Below are positions 17,960-25,666 of a stretch of DNA of 31,829 nucleotides, piece after piece. The notes under the pieces were generated by a model that saw only the letters and a program-made list of their open reading frames with translations, did no database searches and was not told the DNA's origin. The position numbers and the translations under genes were made by a program. Every line of letters starts with the position of its first letter. Within the stretch, counting starts at the first letter, position 1. This DNA is from JAJTHY01 sp964458795 (GTDB lineage: Bacteria > Pseudomonadota > Alphaproteobacteria > Rickettsiales > Midichloriaceae), in assembly GCA_964458795.1 (NCBI GenBank), contig CAYWJW010000015.1, forward strand, positions 1 through 31,829. The letters run 5' to 3'.

Positions 17960-19987
17960 CTACTGCCCTACTGTTTCTGTAACTCCCACTATATCTGCGC
18001 CATGAAGTACTTGCACTGAAGAAGTTTCAAGGTCATTGCCTATTGGTTCTGTAGGCTTATTAAAACATTTGCCTAGGAACTGTTCGGCTACTGCATAGAA
18101 AGATGCCTTATTTTCAGGGCGGGCGAAGCCATGGCCTTCATTAGGGTAAAGCAGATAAGTCACAGGGATTGAGTTTTCCACCATCTTGTTCACAATTTGG
18201 TCTGATTCAGCTTGCTTTACTCTAGGGTCATTGGCTCCTTGCGCTATCAAAAGTGGCTTGGTGATCTTATCGTAATAGGTAATAGGTGATTTTTTGGCGA
18301 GTATCTCTTTCCCTTTCTTGGTTTCTGGGTCCCCGCCTAACTTGCGCTTAAGATCAACTTTGAAAGGCTCCCAGTAAGGGGGTATAGAATTATAAAGAGT
18401 TAGTAAGTTTGAAGGCCCCACAACATCAATACCACATGTAAAAACTTCCGGAGTCATAGTAAGTCCCACAAGGGTCGCATAGCCACCATAGCTACCGCCA
18501 AATATTGCTACTTTGTCTCTAGTAGTGATGCCTTGTTCAACGGCCCAATCTACCGCATCTAGAAGATCATCATGCATTTTGCCAGACCACTCACCGTCAC
18601 CAGCTCGCACAAAGCTTTTTCCAAAACCGGTTGAACCTCTGTAATTTACAGAAAGCACAGCATAGCCGCGATCTGTAAGCCACTGGTGTAGCGGGTCGTA
18701 TCCCCAAGCATCTCTTGCATTGGGCCCACCATGCACGTCCAAAATCAGTGGAATAGGCTTAGTTAATTTTATAGGATTGTTAGCACCAGCCTTATACTCT
18801 TTAGGCAGGCTTAAATAGCTTATTAGATCCAAGCCATCTCTTGATTTAATCACCACAGGCACCATCTCATTGAGGGGGTATTTGGAAAGTTTGCTATTAT
18901 GCACGAATAAGAATTCAGCTTTTTTATTTGCGCGATCATACCTGTAGTATGAAATCGGAGCATTATCTTTTTTATATGCAACAATCCACATATCATCATT
19001 TAACGTTCTTGAAATCACGTCCATCTCACCGGATTCAAGCTTTCCTAAATACGTAAAGTCTTCTTGAATAGCTGGGTCGATTACCGTGGTAATAGGTCGA
19101 TCATAGTTATAGGTATAGGCTTGAATTTCATGAGTCTTAGGATCAATATCGACATCGGAGATATCAGCAACATCGCTTTCTGCAACTACTTTCTTATTAC
19201 CAGTATTTAGATTTATCTCATAGAGCGCTGCTTTATCACGACCATCAGAGTCTTCTATAAACAACTTAGTTCCTACTTTATTCAGCCCTATTGTTCCGCT
19301 TGTGCTAGTATCTTCAAATTTAATAGTTTTAAAAGTTTTTATTTTGCCTTTATCAAATAGATCAATCTGTTGCCCACCATTTGGCAGCGTTTTAGTGGCG
19401 AATCTAATATTTAGATCTTCATCGGTAATAAAAGCAAAGTAACCTGTCTGATTTTTATAGACCAGCTTCTTAGCATCGGTGTTCAAATTGTATTTGTATA
19501 CATCAAAATGGTGTGGATCGCGCTCATTGGAGCTTATCAAAATATCATCGGGAAGGCTCTCGCTAGTCCCAGCCACATATGACTTAGAACCTTTTGGCGT
19601 AATAGCTTTTGCCTTCATAGTCTTTAAATTCAGCAAATATAAAACAGAGTTCTCATCGCCATCTTTGTCCTGGGAATAAATCATCTCGTCATTTACATAT
19701 GTCCACATATATGACTGAATACCGCGCCCTTTATCGAATGTTACTGGTTTGGCAGAAGATGGATTATTGGCATCAGCTACAAAAACATTCATTACTCCAT
19801 CAAGAGGTGCGAGATAAGACATATATTTGCCATCGGGGCTTAGGCGCACCATCATTTTGTCAGGGTTGCCGAATAAGACTTTTCTTGGAATGAATTTAGT
19901 TTTAGACACTTCTGCTCCTTTTTCGTTGCATGATGATATTATAAGTGCGCACGCTAATATGCCAATTGTTTTTAATACAGATTTCAT
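17960..19987 (-). CDS. S9-family (prolyl oligopeptidase) lipoprotein peptidase
   Basis: This 675-aa serine peptidase has an N-terminal lipoprotein signal (MKSVLKTIGILACALIISSC, lipid attachment at Cys20), a beta-propeller domain (about 30-370) and a C-terminal alpha/beta hydrolase. Catalytic residues are visible: Ser499 in GGSYGGY, Asp587 in GANDPRV and His619 in NEGHGF. HGGP (419-422) forms the oxyanion region. It resembles acylaminoacyl-peptidase or DPP4-like enzymes that cleave short peptides, probably in the periplasm. The Met at 19987 is preferred because it overlaps the lysS stop as ATGA and has AAAGG nine bases upstream; an ATG two codons earlier is possible. The tail after residue 645 looks like a short extension. 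Confidence 0.9.
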   Translation of the reverse strand: MKSVLKTIGILACALIISSCNEKGAEVSKTKFIPRKVLFGNPDKMMVRLSPDGKYMSYLAPLDGVMNVFVADANNPSSAKPVTFDKGRGIQSYMWTYVNDEMIYSQDKDGDENSVLYLLNLKTMKAKAITPKGSKSYVAGTSESLPDDILISSNERDPHHFDVYKYNLNTDAKKLVYKNQTGYFAFITDEDLNIRFATKTLPNGGQQIDLFDKGKIKTFKTIKFEDTSTSGTIGLNKVGTKLFIEDSDGRDKAALYEINLNTGNKKVVAESDVADISDVDIDPKTHEIQAYTYNYDRPITTVIDPAIQEDFTYLGKLESGEMDVISRTLNDDMWIVAYKKDNAPISYYRYDRANKKAEFLFVHNSKLSKYPLNEMVPVVIKSRDGLDLISYLSLPKEYKAGANNPIKLTKPIPLILDVHGGPNARDAWGYDPLHQWLTDRGYAVLSVNYRGSTGFGKSFVRAGDGEWSGKMHDDLLDAVDWAVEQGITTRDKVAIFGGSYGGYATLVGLTMTPEVFTCGIDVVGPSNLLTLYNSIPPYWEPFKVDLKRKLGGDPETKKGKEILAKKSPITYYDKITKPLLIAQGANDPRVKQAESDQIVNKMVENSIPVTYLLYPNEGHGFARPENKASFYAVAEQFLGKCFNKPTEPIGNDLETSSVQVLHGADIVGVTETVGQ

Positions 19988-21546
19988 GCACATTTACCTT
20001 TAATTAGTTCAATAGTTTTCCCCACGCCATAAAGCTTAATGAATGATCCAAATCTGGGTCCTTGTGATGAACCAAGTAAGACTTCATAAATGGCAGTGAA
20101 CCAGTTTTTAAGTTCCATGCCAGATTCACGACCGATTTCATAAACTTTATTTTGCAGAGTTTCGGCGGTGTCATCATCGCTCATTTTTTCGAGTTCTGCT
20201 GCGAGCTTATTTAGAGCAACTTTTTCCAAATCATTAGCAGCACGGTATTTCTTATTTGGTTTGATGAAGTCATGATAATAGTTAATTGCCTTATCTACCA
20301 GCTCGGTAACAAGAGGGCTATGATCTGCGTCTATACCAGCTTCTGCGTGCTTAATATATCCGGTTATAACTGATCTCTCTTCTGACCCGCATGCGCTCAC
20401 AAGATTTAGCAGTAGGGCATAGCTAAAATTGAAATCAACTCTAGGTACACGACCATTATGGATATGAAATAATGGATTTTCTAATTGCTTAGCTTCTTCC
20501 TGTGTTGGATATGCGCGTGCAAAATTCAAATACTCATCCACACATTTTGGAATCACATCAAAATAGAGCTTCTTAGCCTTTTGTGGAGATAGGTACATAA
20601 AGTATGAAAGGCTGTCCTTAGTGGCATATCTAAGCCAATCATCTATGCTAATGCCATTGCCCTTGGACTTGGAAATCTTCTCTCCTTTTTCATCCAAGAA
20701 CAGTTCATAATAGCTTTGATGTGGGGCTTTGCCACCTATAGCTTTGCAAATTCTTGTATAGATTGGGCCGTTAACTAGATGGTCCTTGCCGTACATCTCG
20801 AAGTCAACATCAAAAGCAGCCCAGCGCATGCCGAAATCTGGCTTCCATTGTAACTTGCATTTGCCATTTGTAACTTCGGAAGTTATCAAATTTCCATTCT
20901 CATTTTTGTAGGTAATGGTGCCCTGTTTTTTATCATATTCCAAGATCGGTACTTGCAGAACATGTCCTGTTTCTGGGCATACCGGAAGAAATGGGCTATA
21001 AGTCTTTTGGCGCTCCTCGCCTAAAGTAGGAAGCATTATCTCCATTATGTCTTCATAATGCTCAAGCGCTTTTAGAAGCATTTCATTAAAGGTGCCATTT
21101 TTATAGCATTCAGTCGCGCTTAGGAATTCATACTCAAAGCCAAAGCCATCAAGGAAAGCCCGCAGTCTTGAGTTCATGTTATGCCCATAGCTCTCACTTG
21201 TGCCAAAAGGATCTGGAATAGCGGTAAGCGGAAGGCCAATATACTTTTTATAATCTTCACTGTTTGGAATGATATCCGGTATTTTGCGCATACCGTCCAT
21301 ATCATCGGACACACAAAAAAGCCTGGTTGGCATATCAGAGATTAGCTCAAATGCCTTACGTACCATAGTAGTTCTGACTACTTCGCCAAATGTGCCAATA
21401 TGCGGCAATCCAGATGGGCCATAGCCAGTTTCAAAAAGCACATATCCTTTCTTTGGCAGCTTATTCCCAATATGTTTAAGTATAGCTTGCGCTTCTTTAA
21501 AGGGCCACGCATTGCTTGTGAGCGCTGTTTCTACATCGAACTTCAT
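19984..21546 (-). CDS. lysS: Lysyl-tRNA synthetase, class I
   Basis: This class I enzyme charges tRNA-Lys with lysine. The 520-aa product has the nucleotide motif GPSGLPHIGT (43-52, HIGH-type) and KISKSKGN (290-297, KMSKS-type), which class II LysRS lacks. Class I LysRS is found in archaea, spirochaetes and some alphaproteobacteria, including Rickettsia, which helps place this genome. The ATG at 21546 is preferred to a TTG seven codons earlier because GGTGG lies at a suitable distance. The stop overlaps the start of the lipoprotein peptidase. A promoter of the AGGGACTTCCAT family (21849-21884) points toward it across a 300-base leader that contains repeat hairpins. Confidence 0.97.
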   Translation of the reverse strand: MKFDVETALTSNAWPFKEAQAILKHIGNKLPKKGYVLFETGYGPSGLPHIGTFGEVVRTTMVRKAFELISDMPTRLFCVSDDMDGMRKIPDIIPNSEDYKKYIGLPLTAIPDPFGTSESYGHNMNSRLRAFLDGFGFEYEFLSATECYKNGTFNEMLLKALEHYEDIMEIMLPTLGEERQKTYSPFLPVCPETGHVLQVPILEYDKKQGTITYKNENGNLITSEVTNGKCKLQWKPDFGMRWAAFDVDFEMYGKDHLVNGPIYTRICKAIGGKAPHQSYYELFLDEKGEKISKSKGNGISIDDWLRYATKDSLSYFMYLSPQKAKKLYFDVIPKCVDEYLNFARAYPTQEEAKQLENPLFHIHNGRVPRVDFNFSYALLLNLVSACGSEERSVITGYIKHAEAGIDADHSPLVTELVDKAINYYHDFIKPNKKYRAANDLEKVALNKLAAELEKMSDDDTAETLQNKVYEIGRESGMELKNWFTAIYEVLLGSSQGPRFGSFIKLYGVGKTIELIKGKCA

Positions 21547-21703
21547 TCTTCCATCCACCAATTTCAAGTGGCTTAATTATAATCACTTGCGCTGTTTTTA
21601 CAAATATAAAATGTTTTATTTATCTGTATTATTTTTTATCTGTTTTAACAGGTGGATGCCTGAGTTTGCGGCTTGTCATTTTAGCCTTTTCAATCTCTTA
21701 GCT

Positions 21704-21786
21704 AGATCCTAACGTTGCTGCGCTCCTAAGGGTGAAGAGAATATTGGAATCGTCATCCTGAGGAGCTGCAGGCGACGTAGAGATCT
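21704..21786. repeat. Inverted pair of module B repeats in the lysS leader
   Basis: AGATCCTAACGTTGCTGCGC (from 21704) and the inverted copy around 21767-21786 (CGACGTAGAGATCTC) form two facing copies of module B, capable of folding into a long hairpin. The element lies in the lptE-lysS gap (21547-21933), on the transcript that copy E would make towards lysS. The rest of the gap, 21547-21700, is AT-rich and I see no gene in it. Confidence 0.6.
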
Positions 21787-21825
21787 CGTCAGAGAAGAGT
21801 ATAAGTTTTCAAGTGATTTAACCAT
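21709..21825 (-). CDS. Possible 38-aa ORF in copy E repeat
   Basis: The ATG at 21825 opens MVKSLENLYSSLT, then continues through repeat module B (RSLRRLQLLRMT) to a stop at 21709. The first 13 residues are almost the same as the short ORF in copy D (27075-27116), differing at one residue and one silent base. There is no strong Shine-Dalgarno sequence (GAAGAAG immediately before the ATG). The second half is repeat DNA read by chance. Conservation may reflect RNA structure rather than a peptide. Confidence 0.2.
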   Translation of the reverse strand: MVKSLENLYSSLTRSLRRLQLLRMTIPIFSSPLGAQQR

Positions 21826-21848
21826 ACTTCTTCTATCCTATGTTTATT

Positions 21849-21884
21849 ATTATAGTTGACTATTATTGCCCCATGGAAGTCCCT
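21849..21884 (-). promoter_or_regulatory. Promoter of the AGGGACTTCCAT family, copy E
   Basis: On the minus strand AGGGACTTCCAT (21884-21873) precedes TATAAT (21854-21849) by 18 bases, with AAAATATTTTCATC just upstream as in copy A. It faces lysS, 300 bases away, and lies just after the lptE stop, so lysS may have its own transcript. Confidence 0.6.
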
Positions 21885-21933
21885 GATGAAAATATTTTTC
21901 ATCCCTTATTTCTTTCATGTCTGGTAGTATTGC

Positions 21934-22554
21934 CTACCTTGAACTCAAAGTAGCGGCCACACGGAGAGTGATTTCCTGTGCCAAAGACTTGGCGAGTAAA
22001 TTGGTGGTCTCCTCTTCTGAAATCAGCGATGAATATGGAGATATGGTGATATCAAAGCTATCTGAAGCTACTACAAAATCCTCAGTAACCTTCTTGCCAT
22101 TTAAATCTGTGAGAATAAAGTCCACTCTTAGGTCGACCCTTTGACGGGTGCTAACTCGGTTACTTTGTGTATCGAAGCTCAGTACAGTTTTAAGCATACG
22201 TACCGTCATCGTGTATTGTGCAGGTTCGCATGAATCAAGCGGATTAAAAGCTTTCTCCAGTTCTTGCCTCATTATATAGTCCAGCTTGCCATAGTCCTGC
22301 CTTAGCGTCTGTACGGATACTAATTTAATTGGCAGAGAGTTGTGATTCTCGCCATATATAGGTCTAAACCCGCATGAGGTGAGAAAGATTAGTATAAATG
22401 AAAGTATAAGTATTGTCACTCCGGACTTGATCAACAACTGTCTAAAGTGTGCAGCACTGTGTGCTGTAGGCGCGGAGAGATTGCTCGTGCTTACGTCATC
22501 CAGAGGAGCATAGCGACGTAGGGACCCAGAAATTGCTCTAATGGAACTAATCAT
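21934..22554 (-). CDS. lptE: LptE-like LPS-assembly lipoprotein with repeat-derived N-terminus
   Basis: LptE plugs the LptD barrel that inserts lipopolysaccharide in the outer membrane. The lipobox is LTSC, with Cys61 the lipidated residue, followed by GFRPIYGEN, typical of rickettsial and alphaproteobacterial LptE. The mature part (about 146 aa) matches usual length, but the signal region is about 60 residues instead of about 20, because residues 8-47 are encoded by repeat DNA (22415-22528). The ATG (22554) overlaps the last codons of gmk by eight bases. A GTG start (VTILILSFILIFLTSC) inside the frame would remove the insert but leaves no positive n-region. Function probably survives since only the cleaved part is altered. 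Confidence 0.8.
   Translation of the reverse strand: MISSIRAISGSLRRYAPLDDVSTSNLSAPTAHSAAHFRQLLIKSGVTILILSFILIFLTSCGFRPIYGENHNSLPIKLVSVQTLRQDYGKLDYIMRQELEKAFNPLDSCEPAQYTMTVRMLKTVLSFDTQSNRVSTRQRVDLRVDFILTDLNGKKVTEDFVVASDSFDITISPYSSLISEEETTNLLAKSLAQEITLRVAATLSSR
22415..22528. repeat. Palindromic repeat inserted in the lptE signal-peptide region
   Basis: GTCACTCCGGACTTGATC (from 22415) matches the start of the intergenic element at 3731. The inverted module B (CGTCATCCAGAGGAGC, 22494-22509, continuing to 22527) matches its end in reverse orientation. The frame stays open through it. Rickettsia palindromic elements are known to insert into genes without breaking the frame. Confidence 0.6.
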
Positions 22555-23209
22555 GCGGTTGCTCCATTAGATCGCTCACAAACTGGTATACACCAAGGCG
22601 TCGGTGCTTCTGCAAACGTTCAGCCCTGAGAATAGAAAGCATCTTCTTGAGGCTTCGAGTAAGATCTTTATTGACGATTATATAATCATATTCTTGCCAG
22701 TGCTGCAGCTCGGAGTTAGCTTTTTGCATTCTTAATTCTATGGTCTCATGAGCATCTTGTGCGCGTTTAATTAACCGCATTTTGAGTTCGGGCTTGGATG
22801 GCGGTAGAATGAATATGCTCACTACATCTCCTCTGGCATTGTCAGTAAGAGATCTGTTGCCTTGCCAGTCGATATCGAAGATAACATCCTCACCCTTTGA
22901 TAGATACTCTTCAACTAGGCTCTTAGGAGTGCCATAGTAGTTGCCAAAAACTTCGGCGTATTCGAGAAATTCTCCAGCATCTACCATACGCATAAAAGTT
23001 TCGCGATTGGTGAAATGATAATGCACTCCCTCAATTTCTCCGTCTCGGGGATTGCGGGTGGTGTATGATATTGATGGGTGAATGTGTTTATCAGATTGTA
23101 GTAGCAAATTAGCAAGCGTAGTTTTACCAGCTCCAGACGGAGATGACAAAACGAACATCAATCCTCTTCTCTTAATTTTACGTGCCATGTTCTGCGGAAG
23201 CTTTTTCAT
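22547..23209 (-). CDS. gmk: Guanylate kinase
   Basis: Guanylate kinase phosphorylates GMP to GDP with ATP in purine nucleotide metabolism. The 220-aa product has the P-loop SSPSGAGKTT (22-31), the GMP-binding region SYTTRNPRDGEIEGVHYHF (about 48-66) and FLEYAEVFGNYYGTP (about 81-95), and IDWQGNRSL (about 113-121). The first 15 residues are a basic extension not found in most members, so the real start could be the Met at residue 8 (MARKIKRR). No clear Shine-Dalgarno precedes either. It heads the gmk-lptE pair, whose coding regions overlap by eight bases. Confidence 0.97.
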   Translation of the reverse strand: MKKLPQNMARKIKRRGLMFVLSSPSGAGKTTLANLLLQSDKHIHPSISYTTRNPRDGEIEGVHYHFTNRETFMRMVDAGEFLEYAEVFGNYYGTPKSLVEEYLSKGEDVIFDIDWQGNRSLTDNARGDVVSIFILPPSKPELKMRLIKRAQDAHETIELRMQKANSELQHWQEYDYIIVNKDLTRSLKKMLSILRAERLQKHRRLGVYQFVSDLMEQPHD

Positions 23210-23413
23210 TTTATATCAATCTATCGGCCTTCGTGCAAGGGAATATTTGCTGTAATTGGTATTACATATCAATGCAGGCGTTTTTCTTTTCTTTGAATGT
23301 TTCGCTATCACATACAAAGGTTTTGTAATCACAGTCGGGGGAAAGGCCTTATTTTTTCATTATTATATGACAAAAGGCCTAAGAGTTCAAATATGTTAAT
23401 TTAATGAATAAAC

Positions 23414-23442
23414 TTGATCGCAGGCTAGGAATTTGGTATATT
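23414..23442 (+). promoter_or_regulatory. Sigma70-type promoter for hscA
   Basis: TTGATC (23414-23419) and TATATT (23437-23442) are 17 bases apart. A transcript would start near 23449, about 22 bases before the hscA ATG. The rest of the 23210-23470 gap shows only an AGGCCTT...AAGGCCT inverted repeat (around 23345-23381) and no gene. Confidence 0.55.
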
Positions 23443-23470
23443 TGTCAGCTTAAAATAGAGTATAAGGCAT

Positions 23471-24973
23471 ATGTTTGATATCAGCGAACCTGAACAAGAC
23501 ATAAGTAAGGTAGCAAAAGACGGAATAATTGTAGGTATTGACCTAGGCACAACCAACTCACTTATAACTTATAGTGATGGTAATACCTTGACTTTCTTCA
23601 GTGAAGATAGCAAAGATCTCATTCCTTCGGTAGTCAGTTATACAGATGGTGGTGTGATAGTAGGCGCGCAAGCATCCCAGGATGCAACTTCATTTCGCTC
23701 TATAAAGCGTTATATGGGACGTGCATCAACAGAAGTAGAGCAAAGCCCATACAACTTAAATCATGATTTGCAAGTGCTTAGGTTTAATTCTCTAGCAGGG
23801 CCGAAAACACCAACAGAAATCTCTTCTGATATCCTTATCCACCTTAAAAAATTAGCTGAGAATTCCCTAGGCAAGCCGGTTAATAGGGCGGTTATAACGG
23901 TTCCTGCATATTTTGATGAACAAGCCAGGCAAGCAACCAAAGATGCTGCACGTCTTGCAGGGCTTGAAGTTGTGCGTATGCTTAGTGAGCCAACTGCAGC
24001 GGCTGTGGCCTATGGTTTTGATGGTGTGGAAAAAGGTACGTATGCTGTATATGACCTAGGCGGTGGCACATTTGATGTTTCAATCCTGCGTATGCAGGCT
24101 GGGTTTTTGCAGGTGCTTGCAACCTCGGGTGATACAGCTTTAGGTGGGGATGATTTTGATGATATATTGCTTAAGCTATTTGTTAAAAAATATGATTTAA
24201 AACTTGAGTCTAAGGATAAGCATGCTGCGCTTAAAATCTGTAGAGTAGTTAAAGAGGCTTTAACTCGGCATACAAGCTGGCAGGGAGCGTTATTGGGTAT
24301 TCCCCAAGCGGTGATTACCAGATCAGAATTTGAAGATGCAAGCGCGGAATTAATTAAACAGACTTTAAAAATCTTTAAAAGTGCGTTAGATAGTGCAGGA
24401 ATAGAGGTTTCTGAGCTTACTGATGTTATATTAGTAGGTGGGGCAACCCATATGCCCTTGATCAAGCAAGCTTTGGGTGAATATGCTGGCAAAAAACCTA
24501 TTTGCCATATAGATCCTGAAAAGGTTGTAGCGATTGGCGCGGCTAGGCAGGCCCACAACTTACAACATGCTACCTCTAGCTTGCTTCTTGATGTCATACC
24601 ACTTTCACTAAAAATAGAGTTGGCAGATGGGGCTGCAGAAACCATTATTCCTCGCAATACCCCAATTCCTGCATCTCACACTTATAATTTTACGACGCAG
24701 AAAGATGGACAAACTGGCTTTATAATTCATGTGTTGCAAGGAGAAAGTGAAAGAGTACACGAATGTCGTTCACTTACAACCTTTGAACTTAAGGGTTTGC
24801 CAAGGCTTCCGGCAGGAGTAGCAAGGCTTGAAATTATTTTTCAAATCGATGCTGATGGCTTGCTTTCGGTAAAAGCAAAAGAATTAACTACAGGTATTAC
24901 GCAAGAAGTCTTAGTGAAGCCGTCCTACGGCCTTACAGAAGAAGAGATACTTAAATTGTTGAAAATAAAATAA
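23471..24973 (+). CDS. hscA: HscA-like Hsp70 chaperone without the C-terminal lid
   Basis: HscA helps IscU release iron-sulfur clusters, with HscB as co-chaperone. The ATPase domain carries VGIDLGTTNS (21-30), VITVPAYFDEQARQATKDAARLAGLEV (about 141-167) and YDLGGGTFDVSIL (about 194-206). The substrate-binding beta domain includes NTPIPAS and HVLQGE...CRSLTTFELKGLP. The sequence is closest to HscA rather than DnaK (FELKGLP, IDADGLLSVKA). It ends at KPSYGLTEEEILKLLKIK, residue 500, whereas HscA usually has about 600 residues; the helical lid is missing, and I see no continuation in other frames. It is separated from iscSUA, hscB and fdx, at least locally. Confidence 0.9.
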   Translation: MFDISEPEQDISKVAKDGIIVGIDLGTTNSLITYSDGNTLTFFSEDSKDLIPSVVSYTDGGVIVGAQASQDATSFRSIKRYMGRASTEVEQSPYNLNHDLQVLRFNSLAGPKTPTEISSDILIHLKKLAENSLGKPVNRAVITVPAYFDEQARQATKDAARLAGLEVVRMLSEPTAAAVAYGFDGVEKGTYAVYDLGGGTFDVSILRMQAGFLQVLATSGDTALGGDDFDDILLKLFVKKYDLKLESKDKHAALKICRVVKEALTRHTSWQGALLGIPQAVITRSEFEDASAELIKQTLKIFKSALDSAGIEVSELTDVILVGGATHMPLIKQALGEYAGKKPICHIDPEKVVAIGAARQAHNLQHATSSLLLDVIPLSLKIELADGAAETIIPRNTPIPASHTYNFTTQKDGQTGFIIHVLQGESERVHECRSLTTFELKGLPRLPAGVARLEIIFQIDADGLLSVKAKELTTGITQEVLVKPSYGLTEEEILKLLKIK

Positions 24974-25105
24974 TTTTTATTTCTGTTTACCTTTTCTTAA
25001 CACTTTAAGGGTAAGTTTAAATATACGGGGCTAAGAGAAGGAGCAACAAAATTATCTAGACTTATTAAACCTTGGGTTATATAGATTCAGTAAAGGAGGG
25101 CATAA

Positions 25106-25606
25106 ATGGCGCAGGACATTATAGATTATGGCAGGTTAGTGGATGAGGCAATGCATGTGATAGTATATCGCGTGCTAAAAATAATTCAGGAACGCGGATT
25201 ACCAGGAAACCATCATTTTTTTATTTCATTTGTAACTAAACATGCTGGTGTCAGGCTTTCACAGGCCTTGACCAATAAGTATCCAAAGGAGATGACTATT
25301 GTTCTTCAATATCAATTCCAAGACTTGCTGGTTGATAATAAAGGGTTTGGAGTTACCTTGAGCTTTAATGGCGTTAAAGAAAAGATTTACATACCATTTA
25401 CTGCAATCACAACCTTCGCTGACCCAAGCGTTCAATTTGGCTTGCAGTTTAGAGAGGTTGAATATGGTTATGCAGATGAAGTTGATGTGGAGTTAGAAGA
25501 CCATGAAGGCGTATCTGGCCCTAAGGATGATTCTAAAGCCAAGGGAAGGAAGGGTGGTAAGAAACCAAGTAACGTTATATCGTTAGATAAATTCCGGAAA
25601 AAATAG
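25106..25606 (+). CDS. sspB: SspB-type ClpXP adaptor (alphaproteobacterial)
   Basis: SspB binds ssrA-tagged proteins and hands them to the ClpXP protease. The 166-aa product carries the family core (LPGNHHFFISFVTKHAGVRLS, about 33-53; EMTIVLQYQFQDL, about 62-74; IPFTAITTFADPSVQFGLQF, about 96-115), an acidic and then basic linker, and the ClpX-binding tail NVISLDKFRKK (156-166). A strong Shine-Dalgarno AAAGGAGGG (25092-25100) precedes the ATG. It follows hscA after 132 bases in which no confident terminator is seen. Confidence 0.93.
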   Translation: MAQDIIDYGRLVDEAMHVIVYRVLKIIQERGLPGNHHFFISFVTKHAGVRLSQALTNKYPKEMTIVLQYQFQDLLVDNKGFGVTLSFNGVKEKIYIPFTAITTFADPSVQFGLQFREVEYGYADEVDVELEDHEGVSGPKDDSKAKGRKGGKKPSNVISLDKFRKK

Positions 25607-25613
25607 CATTAGT

Positions 25614-25642
25614 TTGCTAAGTAGAGGGAATGGTATTATAAT
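25614..25642 (+). promoter_or_regulatory. Possible promoter of mnmA
   Basis: TTGCTA (25614-25619) and a perfect TATAAT (25637-25642) are separated by 17 bases, placed just after the sspB stop and about 25 bases before the mnmA ATG. Confidence 0.4.
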
Positions 25643-25666
25643 GGGTCCGTTAAATTGGTGGACCAC

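Noticed and set aside
23340..23385. AGGCCTT...AAGGCCT inverted repeat as a terminator
   Set aside because: The loop is long and no T run follows on either strand, so it is noted only as an inverted repeat.
24010..24657. 215-codon minus-strand frame opposite hscA
   Set aside because: It lies wholly inside a well supported Hsp70 gene and has mirror-frame composition.
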